Assembly: GCF_001556105.1 (NCBI RefSeq)
Contig: NZ_LSIF01000065.1
Location: 62,001-126,000, forward strand
Source: Pseudoxanthomonas mexicana
Lineage (GTDB): Bacteria > Pseudomonadota > Gammaproteobacteria > Xanthomonadales > Xanthomonadaceae
Direction: 5' to 3'
Length of the DNA stretch: 64,000 nt
Positions within the stretch are counted from its first letter, which is position 1, and the number at the start of each line of letters is the position of its first letter. Below, one piece after another: positions 34,446 through 43,032 of this stretch. The position numbers and the translations under genes are program-made. Under the pieces are notes generated by a model that saw only the letters and a list, made by a program, of their open reading frames with translations, did not search any database and had not been told where the DNA came from.

Positions 34446-34907
34446 ATGACACTGCTGATCTGGCAGGACGACATGGACACGGGCATCGACATCATCGATG
34501 GCCAGCACCGCCGCATCGTGGAGATGATCAACCACCTCCACGTGACCCAGAAATCGATGGAACGCTTCGCCGTCGGCGAGGTGATCGACGAGCTGGTCGA
34601 CTACACGTTGTCGCACTTCGCCTTCGAGGAAGAGCTGATGGAAGAGGCCGGCTACCCGTTCAGTGCCGCGCACCGGCGCGTGCATGAGGTGTTCACCAAA
34701 CGTGTGTCCGAGTACCGCCTGCGCTTCGAGGCCGGCGAGGACATTGTGGACGAACTGCGCAGCATGCTGTCGCGCTGGCTGTTCAACCATATCCGCAACG
34801 ACGACAAGGCCTATGCGGACTCGGTGAAGCGGCACCTCAACCAGTTCGTGCGCGACCACCAGCAAGGCGGTTGGCTGAGCCGCACCGTCAGGCGATTGTT
34901 CGGTTAA
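34446..34907 (+). CDS. Bacteriohemerythrin
   Basis: A 153-residue single-domain hemerythrin. All seven di-iron ligands can be placed: H21 (DGQHRRI), H57 and E61 (LSHFAFEEE), H76 and H80 ([10 protein letters not shown]), H115 and D120 (NHIRNDD). It binds O2 reversibly at the di-iron centre and may store, deliver or sense oxygen in the cytoplasm. It is preceded by a perfect FNR box, in keeping with low-oxygen induction. Its TAA stop shares the palindromic TTAA with the stop of the convergent transporter gene. Confidence 0.94.
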   Translation: MTLLIWQDDMDTGIDIIDGQHRRIVEMINHLHVTQKSMERFAVGEVIDELVDYTLSHFAFEEELMEEAGYPFSAAHRRVHEVFTKRVSEYRLRFEAGEDIVDELRSMLSRWLFNHIRNDDKAYADSVKRHLNQFVRDHQQGGWLSRTVRRLFG

Positions 34908-36190
34908 CGGGACGTCCCGCGTCGCGGCATGACCAGCAACGCCAGCAACGTCATCGCGGCCATCGCCGCCAGATACCAGCCGACCGACGCCAGCCCGTAG
35001 CGCTCGCCCAACCGCGTCGCGATGTACGGTGCAGGCGACGCACCGAGGATGCCGGCCAGGTTGAACGCCAGCGACGCGCCGGTGTAGCGGACGGCCGTCG
35101 GGAACATCTCCGCGAGGATCGTGCCGCAGGGGCCGTAGGTCAGGCCCATCGCGCCCAGTCCCAATGCCAGGAACGCCAGCACGCCCAGGTCGCTGCCCGA
35201 TTCCAGTAGCGGCGCGAACAGGAAGCCGAAGCCGATGATCAGCACCGTGGCGACGATCATCGCGTTGCGCCGGCCGAACCGGTCCGCGTACAGCGCCGAT
35301 ACCGGGATGGTCAGCGCGAAGAACAGCACGCCGACCATCTGCAGCATCAGGAAATGCTCGCGCGTGTAGCCCAGCTTGGACGTACCCCAGCTCAGCGCGA
35401 ACACCGTCATCAGGTAGAACAGTACGAACGTGGCGACCAGCGCGAAGGTGCCGGTCACCAGCGCGAACGGATGCTCGCGGATGGTGGTCAGCATCGGCAC
35501 CTTGACGCGCTCGCCCTGGTCCAGCGTCTTCTGGAAATCCGGCGTCTCGGCGATGCTCAGCCGTACCCACAGGCCGACGAACACCAGCACTGCGCTGGCG
35601 ACGAACGGGATGCGCCAGCCCCAGGCGAGGAACTGCGCATCGCTCATCACCTCGGTCAGCAGCAGGAAGATGCCGGTCGAACACAGGAAGCCCAGCGGTG
35701 CACCGAGCTGTGGAAACATGCCGTACCACGCCCGCTTGCCGGGCGGCGCATTCTCGGTCGCCAGCAGCACGGCCCCACCCCATTCGCCGCCCAGGCCGAT
35801 GCCCTGCCCGAAGCGGCACAGCGCGAGCAGTGCCGGCGCCAGGATGCCGACCTGCGCATAGGTCGGCAGCAGGCCGATCAGCACGGTGGAAATGCCCATC
35901 GTCAGCAACGCCGCCACCAGGGTCGCCTTGCGGCCGATGCGGTCACCGAAGTGGCCGAACAACGCCGAACCCACCGGGCGTGCGATGAAGGCCAGCGCGA
36001 AGGTGGCGAAGGACTGCAGCGTCGCGGTGGTCGGATCGCTCTGCGGGAAGAACAGGTGCGGGAACACCAGCACCGCCGCCGTCGCGTAGATGTAGAAATC
36101 GAAGAACTCGATGGTCGTGCCGATCAGGCTGGCGAACAGCACGCGCCCGGGCGAGTTGGTGGGCGCGGCAACGGCGGCAGTGGCGGTCAT
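34904..36190 (-). CDS. MFS transporter, metabolite:H+ symporter (MHS) family
   Basis: A 428-residue 12-helix transporter. MHS family hallmarks: [25 protein letters not shown] at the first helix, [21 protein letters not shown] between helices 2 and 3, and [43 protein letters not shown]. Relatives carry proline/betaine, shikimate, alpha-ketoglutarate or other organic acids with protons. The substrate here is unknown; nearby omega-amino-acid catabolism is only suggestive. It converges with and overlaps the hemerythrin stop by four bases. Confidence 0.9.
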   Translation of the reverse strand: MTATAAVAAPTNSPGRVLFASLIGTTIEFFDFYIYATAAVLVFPHLFFPQSDPTTATLQSFATFALAFIARPVGSALFGHFGDRIGRKATLVAALLTMGISTVLIGLLPTYAQVGILAPALLALCRFGQGIGLGGEWGGAVLLATENAPPGKRAWYGMFPQLGAPLGFLCSTGIFLLLTEVMSDAQFLAWGWRIPFVASAVLVFVGLWVRLSIAETPDFQKTLDQGERVKVPMLTTIREHPFALVTGTFALVATFVLFYLMTVFALSWGTSKLGYTREHFLMLQMVGVLFFALTIPVSALYADRFGRRNAMIVATVLIIGFGFLFAPLLESGSDLGVLAFLALGLGAMGLTYGPCGTILAEMFPTAVRYTGASLAFNLAGILGASPAPYIATRLGERYGLASVGWYLAAMAAMTLLALLVMPRRGTSR

Positions 36191-36241
36191 GGACGGGCCA
36201 GTCGGAGGGACGGGGCGATTCTGGCAGAACCGGAGGAACGA

Positions 36242-36315
36242 CGTGGGAGCGACGTCAGTCGCGAAAAAACCTCAGCGCAACGGAGACATTCATCGCGACT
36301 GACGTCGCTCCCACG
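36242..36315. repeat. Long perfect inverted repeat (GTGGGAGCGACGTCAGTCGC type)
   Basis: Perfectly complementary 23-base arms (36242-36264 and 36293-36315) flank a 28-base spacer. The arm core GGGAGCGACGTCAGTCGC is of the type dispersed between genes in xanthomonads and pseudomonads. It lies between the starts and ends of the MFS gene (upstream side) and puuC (3' side), so it could terminate puuC transcription. In RNA it would form a very stable long stem. Confidence 0.8.
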
Positions 36316-36325
36316 CGAAGCATGA

Positions 36326-37828
36326 TCAGCTGCCCAGGTTGATCCAGGTCGCCTTCATTTCCGTGTACTTGTCGAAGGCGTGCAACGACTTGTCGCGGCC
36401 GTTGCCGGATTGCTTGTAGCCGCCGAACGGCGCGGTCATGTCGCCGCCATCCCAGTAGTTCACCCACACGCTGCCGGCGCGCAGCGTGCGCGCGACGCGA
36501 TGCGCGCGGCTGATGTCGCGCGTCCACACACCGGCGGCGAGGCCGTACTCGCTGTCGTTCGCCATGCGCAGGGCGTCTTCCTCGCGGTCGAATCCGATCA
36601 CCGACAGCACCGGGCCAAAGATCTCCTCGCGGCTGATGGTGTGCTCGTGCGCGACGTCGTCGAACACGGTCGGCTCGATGTAGCAGCCGCCGGCTTCCAC
36701 GTCGGCGCGCGTTCCGCCCAGCGCCAGCCGGGCACCTTCGGCCTTGCCCTTCTCGATGTACTCCAGCACGCGCTGCGTCTGCCCCTCGTCGACCATCGCG
36801 CCCATCGGCGCGCCCGGATCGAGCGGATGGCGCGGACGCATCGCCTTGCCGGCCTCGACGACGCGGGCGACGAACTCGTCCTTGATCGAGCGTTCCACCA
36901 GCAGGCGCGAGGCCGCCGTGCAGACCTCACCCTGGTTGTAGAAGATGCCGCCCGCCGCCGCCTTCGCGGCCACCTCAAGATCATGCGCGTCGGCGAACAC
37001 GATGTTCGGGCTCTTGCCGCCGCACTCCATGTACGCGCGCTTCATGTTCGACAGCCCGGCGCATTGCAGCAGCCGCTTGCCGACCGCGGTCGACCCGGTG
37101 AACACCAGGCCGTCCACGTCCATGTGCAGCGCCAGCGGCTCGCCCGCGGTCTTGCCGAAACCCGGCACCACGTTCAGCACGCCGGCGGGGATGCCGGCCT
37201 CGATCGCGATCTCGGCCAGGCGGATCGCGGTGAGCGGCGATTTCTCCGAGGGCTTGAGCACGATGGAGTTGCCCGTCGCCAGCGCCGGCGCCAGTTTCCA
37301 TGACGCCATCAGCAGCGGGAAATTCCACGGCACGATCGCGCCGACCACGCCCAGCGGCTCGCGCGTGATCAGGCCCAGTTCGTCCGGCCCCGTCGCGGCG
37401 ACTTCGCCATACACCTTGTCCAGCGCCTCGGCGGTCCAGCCCATGCAGCGGATGGTCGCGGCCAGGTCGACGCTGCGCGCATCGCTGACCGGCTTGCCCA
37501 TGTCCAGCGACTCCAGCAGCGCCAGTTCGTCCGCATAACGCTCGATCAGCTGGGTGAACTTCAGCAGTACCTTCTTGCGGTGGGTCGGACGCGCATTCGA
37601 CCACGCGCCGGCATCGAAGCTGCGGCGCGCCGCCGCGACGGCGCGGTTGATGTCCTCTTCCTGCCCGTCGGCCACCTGGCCCAACACGCGACCGTCGATG
37701 GGACTGATGCAATCGAACGTCTTGCCGGCCGCGGCATCGACATACTTGCCGTCGATGAAGGCCTGCGTGCGGATCGACAATCCGGCAGCCATCGCCTGCC
37801 AGTCCTGTTGCGTGCGGGGTGCGGTCAT
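36326..37828 (-). CDS. puuC: Gamma-glutamyl-gamma-aminobutyraldehyde dehydrogenase PuuC
   Basis: A 500-residue aldehyde dehydrogenase with strong PuuC character: LSIRTQAFIDGKYVDAAAG, RKKVLLKFTQLIERYADELALLESLDMGKP, ALDKVYGEVA and the C-terminal PFGGYKQSGNGRDKSLHAFDKYTEMK. The catalytic Cys is in YNQGEVCTAASR and the general base in AYMECGGKSPNIVFA. It oxidises gamma-glutamyl-4-aminobutyraldehyde (and free aminoaldehydes) to the acid with NAD(P). It lies downstream of puuR, separated by a palindromic repeat. Start ATG 37828. Confidence 0.92.
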   Translation of the reverse strand: MTAPRTQQDWQAMAAGLSIRTQAFIDGKYVDAAAGKTFDCISPIDGRVLGQVADGQEEDINRAVAAARRSFDAGAWSNARPTHRKKVLLKFTQLIERYADELALLESLDMGKPVSDARSVDLAATIRCMGWTAEALDKVYGEVAATGPDELGLITREPLGVVGAIVPWNFPLLMASWKLAPALATGNSIVLKPSEKSPLTAIRLAEIAIEAGIPAGVLNVVPGFGKTAGEPLALHMDVDGLVFTGSTAVGKRLLQCAGLSNMKRAYMECGGKSPNIVFADAHDLEVAAKAAAGGIFYNQGEVCTAASRLLVERSIKDEFVARVVEAGKAMRPRHPLDPGAPMGAMVDEGQTQRVLEYIEKGKAEGARLALGGTRADVEAGGCYIEPTVFDDVAHEHTISREEIFGPVLSVIGFDREEDALRMANDSEYGLAAGVWTRDISRAHRVARTLRAGSVWVNYWDGGDMTAPFGGYKQSGNGRDKSLHAFDKYTEMKATWINLGS

Positions 37829-37846
37829 GGGATCTCCTGGTGGGTT

Positions 37847-37972
37847 CCCTTCTCCCACCGGGAGAAGGTGGCGCATAGCGCCGGATGAGGGTGTGGCGGG
37901 ATCCGGGACGCCGGAACTGCACCGGCTTCGCCGCACCCTCACCCCAACCCCTCTCCCGACAGGAGAGGGGCT
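37847..37972 (+). repeat. Palindromic intergenic repeat between puuR and puuC
   Basis: A 126-bp element, the same length as the copy inside mfd, with end hairpins CTTCTCCCACCGGGAGAAGG and CCCCTCTCCCGACAGGAGAG. The internal boxes GCGCCGGATGAG and ACCCTCACCCCAACCC are shared. It occupies almost all of the puuR-puuC gap, starting 19 bases upstream of the puuC start codon. Confidence 0.85.
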
Positions 37973-37980
37973 CGAATCAT

Positions 37981-38529
37981 CTAGAACGTCGCCGGTGTGT
38001 TGGCGCTGACGATCACCGCATCGACCTCGCCGACATTGCGGAACCGGTGCGGTACGCGGCTTTCGAAGTAGTAGCCCTCGCCCGCCCTGAGCACGCGGAC
38101 CTGGTCGCCGACGGTCACCTCGATCTCGCCGGCGATCACCACCCCCCCTTCTTCGCCGTCATGCGCCAGCATGCTGTCGCCGGTGTCGCTGCCCGGCGGC
38201 ATGACCTCGCGCAGGATGCACATCTGCCGCTGCGGACGATGCTGGCCGACAAGGAAATAGTGGATGCCATTGCTGCCTACGTCCGGCAGCTCGTCCGCTA
38301 CATAGAACGGGCTGTCGGGCAGGCCTTTTTCCAGTTCAAGGGTGAAGAAGTCGGCCAGCGAGATCGGAATGCCGTCCAGCACCTTCTTCAGCGAGCTGAC
38401 CGACGGGCTGACCTTGTTCTGCTCGATCAACGAGATGGTGCTGTTGGTGACGCCCACGCGCTTGGCCAGCTCGCGCTGGCTGAGGTCTTTGGATTTGCGG
38501 ACCAGTTGCAGGCGTGCGCCGATGTCCAT
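37981..38529 (-). CDS. puuR: HTH-XRE/cupin transcriptional regulator PuuR
   Basis: A 182-residue regulator with an N-terminal XRE helix-turn-helix (LQLVRKSKDLSQRELAKRVGVTNSTISLIEQNKVSPSVSSLKKVL) and a C-terminal cupin (EEGGVVIAGEIEVTVGDQ; GYYFESRVPHRFRN). It aligns along its length with E. coli PuuR (185), including the ending SANTPATF. PuuR represses putrescine catabolic genes and is relieved by putrescine. Divergent from bauA and upstream of puuC. ATG 38529 is preferred over two GTG codons directly before it. Candidate operators with TGTAAA flank its promoter. Confidence 0.92.
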   Translation of the reverse strand: MDIGARLQLVRKSKDLSQRELAKRVGVTNSTISLIEQNKVSPSVSSLKKVLDGIPISLADFFTLELEKGLPDSPFYVADELPDVGSNGIHYFLVGQHRPQRQMCILREVMPPGSDTGDSMLAHDGEEGGVVIAGEIEVTVGDQVRVLRAGEGYYFESRVPHRFRNVGEVDAVIVSANTPATF

Positions 38530-38555
38530 CACCACCCTTGCCGGGAGACCGAAGT

Positions 38556-38574
38556 GTTGCGGGATACTTTACAC
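38556..38574 (-). promoter_or_regulatory. Candidate PuuR operator at the puuR promoter
   Basis: Read on the minus strand: GTGTAAAGTATCCCGCAAC, ending 27 bases upstream of the puuR start. It shares TGTAAAGT and a trailing CAAC with the element facing bauA at 38680-38697, in the same 200-base divergent region. Autoregulation is the obvious reading, but untested. Confidence 0.45.
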
Positions 38575-38679
38575 CCCGTGGCAGGCCGGTCAATCCATGA
38601 TTTCAGACCAGTTCGTCAGCCTTATGAACGAAGGCGGGCCGGGAGGCGGGCAACACAGCAGATCCGACCTTCGGCACGG

Positions 38680-38697
38680 TTGTAAAGTTTTTTCAAC
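38680..38697 (+). promoter_or_regulatory. Candidate operator / promoter upstream of bauA
   Basis: TTGTAAAGTTTTTTCAAC, 38 bases upstream of the bauA start, is followed by a TAAGCT -10-like hexamer at 38702-38707. TTGTAA could serve as the -35 (about 16-base spacer), or the motif may be an operator overlapping the promoter. It shares TGTAAAGT and CAAC with 38556-38574. Confidence 0.45.
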
Positions 38698-38734
38698 GCG
38701 CTAAGCTGCGCCCAATCCTTGCCCCGGAGCCGTG

Positions 38735-40108
38735 ATGAGCGCTGACGACACCCCCTCCTCCGCCCTCGCCGACCACTACGCACGCCAGAACCTGGAGGCG
38801 CCGGGCTCGCTGGACAACTTCTGGATGCCGTTCACGGCCAACAAGCAGTTCAAGGCCAAGCCGCGCCTGCTCGCCAGTGCCTCGGGCATGCACTACAAGG
38901 ACGTCGACGGCAACGAGATACTCGACGCGACCGCCGGTCTGTGGTGCTGCAACGCCGGCCATGCCCGCCCGCGCATCGTCGAGGCGGTGAAACAGCAGAT
39001 CGGCACGCTCGACTTCGCGCCCAATTTTTCGATGAGCTCGCCGCTGCCGTTCAAGCTGGCCGAGCGCCTGGCCGCACTCGCGCCGGGCGACCTCACCAAG
39101 GTGTTCTTCAGCAACTCCGGTTCCGAAGCCGTCGACAGCGCACTGAAGATCGCGCTGGCTTACCACCGCGTGCGCGGCGAAGGCCAGCGCACGCGCTTCA
39201 TCGGTCGCGAGAAGGGCTACCACGGCGTCGGTTTCGGCGGCATGTCCGTGGGTGGCCTGCCGAACAACCGCAAGTGGTTCGGTCCCGGCCTGCCAGCCGT
39301 GTCGCACATCCGCCACACGCTGGACCTGTCGCGCAATGCGTTCTCGAAGGGCTTGCCGCCGCACGGCATCGAACTGGCCGAGGACCTCGAGCGGCAGATC
39401 GCGCTGTACGACGCCTCGACCATCGCCGCCGTCATCGTCGAGCCGATCTCCGGTTCCGCTGGCGTCGTCATTCCGCCGCAGGGCTACCTGCAGCGCCTGC
39501 GCGAGATCTGCGACAAGCACGGCATCCTGCTGATCTTCGACGAAGTGATCACCGGTTTCGGCCGCGTCGGCCATGCCTTCGGTGCGCAGCGCTTCGGCGT
39601 GACGCCGGACATGATCACCGCCGCCAAGGGCATCACCAACGGCTGCGTGCCGATGGGCGCGACCTTCGTGTCCGAGCGACTGTTCGAGGCCTTCATGAGC
39701 GGGCCGGACAACGCCATCGACATGTTCCATGGCTATACCTACTCCGGCCATCCGCTGGCCTGTGCCGCTGCGCTGGCCACGCTGGATACCTACGAAGAGG
39801 AAAACCTGTTCGACAAGGCGCTGGAACTGGGCGATTACTGGCAGGAAGCGCTGCACTCGCTGAAAGGCCTGCCCAACGTCGTCGACATCCGCAACTTCGG
39901 CCTGGTCGGCGCCATCGAACTCGCTCCGCGCGCGGGTGCACCCGGCGCGCGCGCCTACGACGTGTTCAGCCGCGCGTTCCATGAGGGACACCTGCTGATC
40001 CGCGTGACCGGTGATGTCATCGCGCTGTCGCCGCCGTTGATCGTGGAGAAGTCTCACATCGACCGGATCGCAAACATTCTCGCGGACACCATACGGACGA
40101 CCGCGTAA
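38735..40108 (+). CDS. bauA: Omega-amino acid (beta-alanine)--pyruvate aminotransferase BauA
   Basis: A 457-residue class III PLP transaminase beginning MSADDTPSSALADHYARQNL. The motifs NFWMPFTANKQFKAKPRLL, ATAGLWCCNAGHARP, PNFSMSSPLPFKLAERL and IDMFHGYTYSGHPLACAA are typical of beta-alanine:pyruvate transaminases. The PLP-lysine is in TAAKGITNGCVPMGA. It would convert beta-alanine (and possibly GABA or diamines) with pyruvate to malonate semialdehyde and alanine. CGGAGC lies upstream. The next genes, ald and mmsA, can use both products. Confidence 0.9.
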   Translation: MSADDTPSSALADHYARQNLEAPGSLDNFWMPFTANKQFKAKPRLLASASGMHYKDVDGNEILDATAGLWCCNAGHARPRIVEAVKQQIGTLDFAPNFSMSSPLPFKLAERLAALAPGDLTKVFFSNSGSEAVDSALKIALAYHRVRGEGQRTRFIGREKGYHGVGFGGMSVGGLPNNRKWFGPGLPAVSHIRHTLDLSRNAFSKGLPPHGIELAEDLERQIALYDASTIAAVIVEPISGSAGVVIPPQGYLQRLREICDKHGILLIFDEVITGFGRVGHAFGAQRFGVTPDMITAAKGITNGCVPMGATFVSERLFEAFMSGPDNAIDMFHGYTYSGHPLACAAALATLDTYEEENLFDKALELGDYWQEALHSLKGLPNVVDIRNFGLVGAIELAPRAGAPGARAYDVFSRAFHEGHLLIRVTGDVIALSPPLIVEKSHIDRIANILADTIRTTA

Positions 40109-40174
40109 AATTACGGATCAACGGCCCCAGCGCTCCCCCTCGCGCGAAGCCCCTTCCCGCTACTGGAGAGCAAC

Positions 40175-41290
40175 ATGCTGATTGGCGTTCCCAAGGAAAT
40201 AAAGAACCACGAGTACCGCATCGGCCTTACGCCGTCGGGCGCACGCGAGCTGGTGTCGAATGGTCACCAGGTCCTCGTGCAGCGCGACGGCGGCAAGGCC
40301 ATCGGGCTGACCGACGACCAGTACGTCAAGGCCGGCGCGCAGATCGTCGACACGGCGGCGGAGATCTTTGCCCGCGCCGACATGATCATCAAGGTCAAGG
40401 AGCCGCAGCCGAACGAGTGCGCGATGCTTCGCCCCGGCCAGGTGCTCTACACCTACCTGCACCTCGCGCCCGATCCCGAGCAGACCAAGGCGCTGGTCGC
40501 CTCCGGCGCCACCTGCATCGCCTACGAAACCGTCACCGACCGCAAGGGCGGCCTGCCGCTGCTGGCGCCGATGTCGGAAGTGGCCGGCCGCATGTCGATC
40601 CAGGCCGGCGCGCACGCGCTGGAGAAGGCGCAGGGCGGTTCCGGCGTGCTGCTGGGCGGCGTACCGGGCGTGAAGCCGGCGGAAGTACTGGTGATCGGCG
40701 GCGGCGTGGTCGGCATCAATGCCGCGCGCATGGCGATGGGCATGAACGCGCACGTCACCATCCTCGACCGTTCGCTCGACCGCCTGAAGTACCTGGACGA
40801 GCTGTACGGCCACCAGTTGACCACGATCTACTCGACCCGCGACGCCATCGAAGAGCGCCTGCCCGACACCGACCTGGTGATCGGCGCGGTGCTGATCCCC
40901 GGTGCCGCCGCGCCGAAGCTGGTGTCGCGCGAGCAGTTGAAGCTGATGCGTCCCGGCTCGGTGCTGGTGGACGTGGCGATCGACCAGGGCGGCTGCTTCG
41001 AGACCTCGAAGGCCACCACCCACCAGAACCCGACCTACGAAGTGGACGGCATCATCCACTACTGCGTGGCGAACATGCCGGGCGGCGTCGCCCGCACGTC
41101 CACCTTCGCGCTGACCAACGCCACCCTGCCCTTCGCCGTGCAACTGGCGAACAAGGGCGCGAAGCAGGCGCTGCTGGACGACGAGCACCTGCTCAACGGC
41201 CTGAACGTGCACGCCGGCAAGGTCACCTACAAGGCGGTCGCCGACGACCTCGGCTACGCCTACGTGCCCGCGCGCGAGGCGCTGGCCTGA
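40175..41290 (+). CDS. ald: Alanine dehydrogenase
   Basis: A 371-residue NAD-dependent alanine dehydrogenase, the usual length. Catalytic Lys and His can be placed in [11 protein letters not shown] and [10 protein letters not shown]; the Rossmann motif is [35 protein letters not shown] and [26 protein letters not shown] are family signatures. It interconverts L-alanine with pyruvate and ammonia. Located 66 bases after bauA, it is well placed to regenerate the pyruvate used by the transaminases BauA and SpuC. GGAGAG precedes the ATG. Confidence 0.95.
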   Translation: MLIGVPKEIKNHEYRIGLTPSGARELVSNGHQVLVQRDGGKAIGLTDDQYVKAGAQIVDTAAEIFARADMIIKVKEPQPNECAMLRPGQVLYTYLHLAPDPEQTKALVASGATCIAYETVTDRKGGLPLLAPMSEVAGRMSIQAGAHALEKAQGGSGVLLGGVPGVKPAEVLVIGGGVVGINAARMAMGMNAHVTILDRSLDRLKYLDELYGHQLTTIYSTRDAIEERLPDTDLVIGAVLIPGAAAPKLVSREQLKLMRPGSVLVDVAIDQGGCFETSKATTHQNPTYEVDGIIHYCVANMPGGVARTSTFALTNATLPFAVQLANKGAKQALLDDEHLLNGLNVHAGKVTYKAVADDLGYAYVPAREALA

Positions 41291-41300
41291 TCCTGCTGCT

Positions 41301-41490
41301 CCCTTCTCCCCGCCTGCGGGGAGAAGGTGCCGAAGGCGGATGAGGGGCACGCCGGCGCTCGTAGGCGCGACCTGCTCCCGACACGTCGAGCATCCGCACA
41401 CTCGATACAACACATCGCTTCCATCCGTACCCGCTCCGTCGCCCCTCACCCGCCCTCCGGGCACCCTCTCCCCGCACGCGGGGCGAGGGA
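41301..41490 (+). repeat. Palindromic intergenic repeat, longer variant, between ald and mmsA
   Basis: The ends CTTCTCCCCGCCTGCGGGGA and CCCTCTCCCCGCACGCGGGG form hairpins, and the inner boxes GCCGAAGGCGGATGAGGGG and CCCCTCACCCGCCCTCCGGG mirror the 126-bp element, but the centre is about 65 bases longer. It fills most of the 219-base ald-mmsA gap and would be present in a joint transcript. Confidence 0.75.
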
Positions 41491-41509
41491 TACAGCAAGG
41501 TAGCCCGCC

Positions 41510-43000
41510 ATGACCGAAGCGTTGCATCACTTCTTCAACGGACAGCGGGTGGCAGGCGGCAGCCGCCGCTTCGGCGATGTGTTCGATCCGGCCACCGGCA
41601 CCGTCACCGCGCGCGTGCCGCTGGCGTCGGCCGACGATGTGAAGCAGGCGGTGGACGCCGCGTCCGACGCCTTTCCGGGCTGGTCCGCGACCACCCCGCT
41701 GAACCGCGCGCGGGTGATGTTCCGCTTCAAGGACCTGCTGGAGAAACACGCTGGCGACCTGGCGAAGATCATCACGTCGGAACACGGCAAGGTGCTGTCC
41801 GATGCGCGCGGCGAAGTGACGCGCGGGCTGGAAGTCGTCGAGTTCGCCTGCGGCATCCCGCACCTGCTCAAGGGCGAGCATTCGATGAACGTCGGCCGCG
41901 ATGTCGATTCGTGGAGCGAATACGCGCCGCTCGGCGTGGTCGCCGGCATCACGCCATTCAACTTCCCGGCCATGGTGCCGCTGTGGATGTTCCCGGTGGC
42001 CCTGGCCTGCGGCAACACCTTCGTGCTGAAGCCGTCCGAACGCGACCCGTCCGCCGCGTTGTTCATGGCCGACCTGCTGAAGCAGGCGGGCTTGCCGGAC
42101 GGCGTGTTCAACGTCGTGCACGGCGACAAGGTCGCGGTGGACGCGCTGCTGGACGAACCGCGCGTGCAGGCGCTGAGTTTCGTCGGCTCCACGCCGATCG
42201 CCGAATATATCTACGCGCGCGGCTCCGCCAACGGCAAGCGCGTGCAGGCGCTGGGCGGTGCGAAGAATCACATGGTCGTGCTCCCTGATGCGGACCTCGA
42301 CGGCGCCGTGTCCGCGCTGCTCGGCGCAGGCTACGGCTCGGCCGGCGAACGCTGCATGGCGATCTCCGTGGCGGTCTGCGTGGGCGATGCCACCGCGGAT
42401 GCACTGGTGTCGACGCTGGCACCGAAAGTCACCGCACTGAAGATCGGTCCCGGCTGCCTCGATCCCGAGATGGGTCCGCTGGTCACCGGCGCGCACCGCG
42501 ACAAGGTGCGCGGCTATGTCGACGCCGGCGTCGCGGAAGGCGCCGACCTCGTCGTCGACGGCCGCGGCCATGTGGTCGACGGCCACGCGGACGGCTTCTT
42601 CCTCGGCGGCTGCCTGTTCGACCGCGTCACGCCGGAGATGACGATCTACCGCGAGGAAATCTTCGGCCCGGTGCTGTGCGTGATGCGCGTGCCCGATCTC
42701 GATGCTGCGTTGAACCTCGTCAACGAACACGAGTACGGCAACGGCACCGCCGTGTTCACGCGCGACGGTGGCGCCGCGCGCGAGTTCGCGCACCGCGTGC
42801 AGGCCGGCATGGTCGGCATCAACGTGCCCATCCCGGTACCGATGGCGTTCCACAGCTTCGGCGGCTGGAAGCGCTCGATTTTCGGTCCGCTCCACGTACA
42901 CGGGCCGGATGGCGTGCGCTTCTACACGCGACTGAAGACGATCACCGCCCGCTGGCCGGAGACCCACGTGGCCGAGTTCGTGATGCCGACGATGAAGTAA
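41510..43000 (+). CDS. mmsA: CoA-acylating methylmalonate/malonate-semialdehyde dehydrogenase
   Basis: A 496-residue MmsA-type aldehyde dehydrogenase. The catalytic Cys is in [16 protein letters not shown]. The general-base Glu of hydrolytic ALDHs is absent (the segment reads [16 protein letters not shown]), as expected for the CoA-acylating subgroup. [22 protein letters not shown] is a family signature. Beside bauA it most likely converts malonate semialdehyde from beta-alanine to acetyl-CoA (BauC role), though the same enzymes serve valine degradation. The ATG follows an AAGG site. Confidence 0.93.
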   Translation: MTEALHHFFNGQRVAGGSRRFGDVFDPATGTVTARVPLASADDVKQAVDAASDAFPGWSATTPLNRARVMFRFKDLLEKHAGDLAKIITSEHGKVLSDARGEVTRGLEVVEFACGIPHLLKGEHSMNVGRDVDSWSEYAPLGVVAGITPFNFPAMVPLWMFPVALACGNTFVLKPSERDPSAALFMADLLKQAGLPDGVFNVVHGDKVAVDALLDEPRVQALSFVGSTPIAEYIYARGSANGKRVQALGGAKNHMVVLPDADLDGAVSALLGAGYGSAGERCMAISVAVCVGDATADALVSTLAPKVTALKIGPGCLDPEMGPLVTGAHRDKVRGYVDAGVAEGADLVVDGRGHVVDGHADGFFLGGCLFDRVTPEMTIYREEIFGPVLCVMRVPDLDAALNLVNEHEYGNGTAVFTRDGGAAREFAHRVQAGMVGINVPIPVPMAFHSFGGWKRSIFGPLHVHGPDGVRFYTRLKTITARWPETHVAEFVMPTMK

Positions 43001-43032
43001 AGTCGGTGCCGGTTCCCGTGAGGTACTGGCGC

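Noticed and set aside
41301..41490. Repeats considered as a CRISPR array
   Set aside because: The palindromic copies are single, far apart and of dispersed intergenic type; there are no regular spacers or cas genes.
40160..42967. A 935-codon minus-strand open frame opposite ald and mmsA
   Set aside because: Same shadow-frame composition; it crosses the intergenic repeat and two well-identified genes without any motif.
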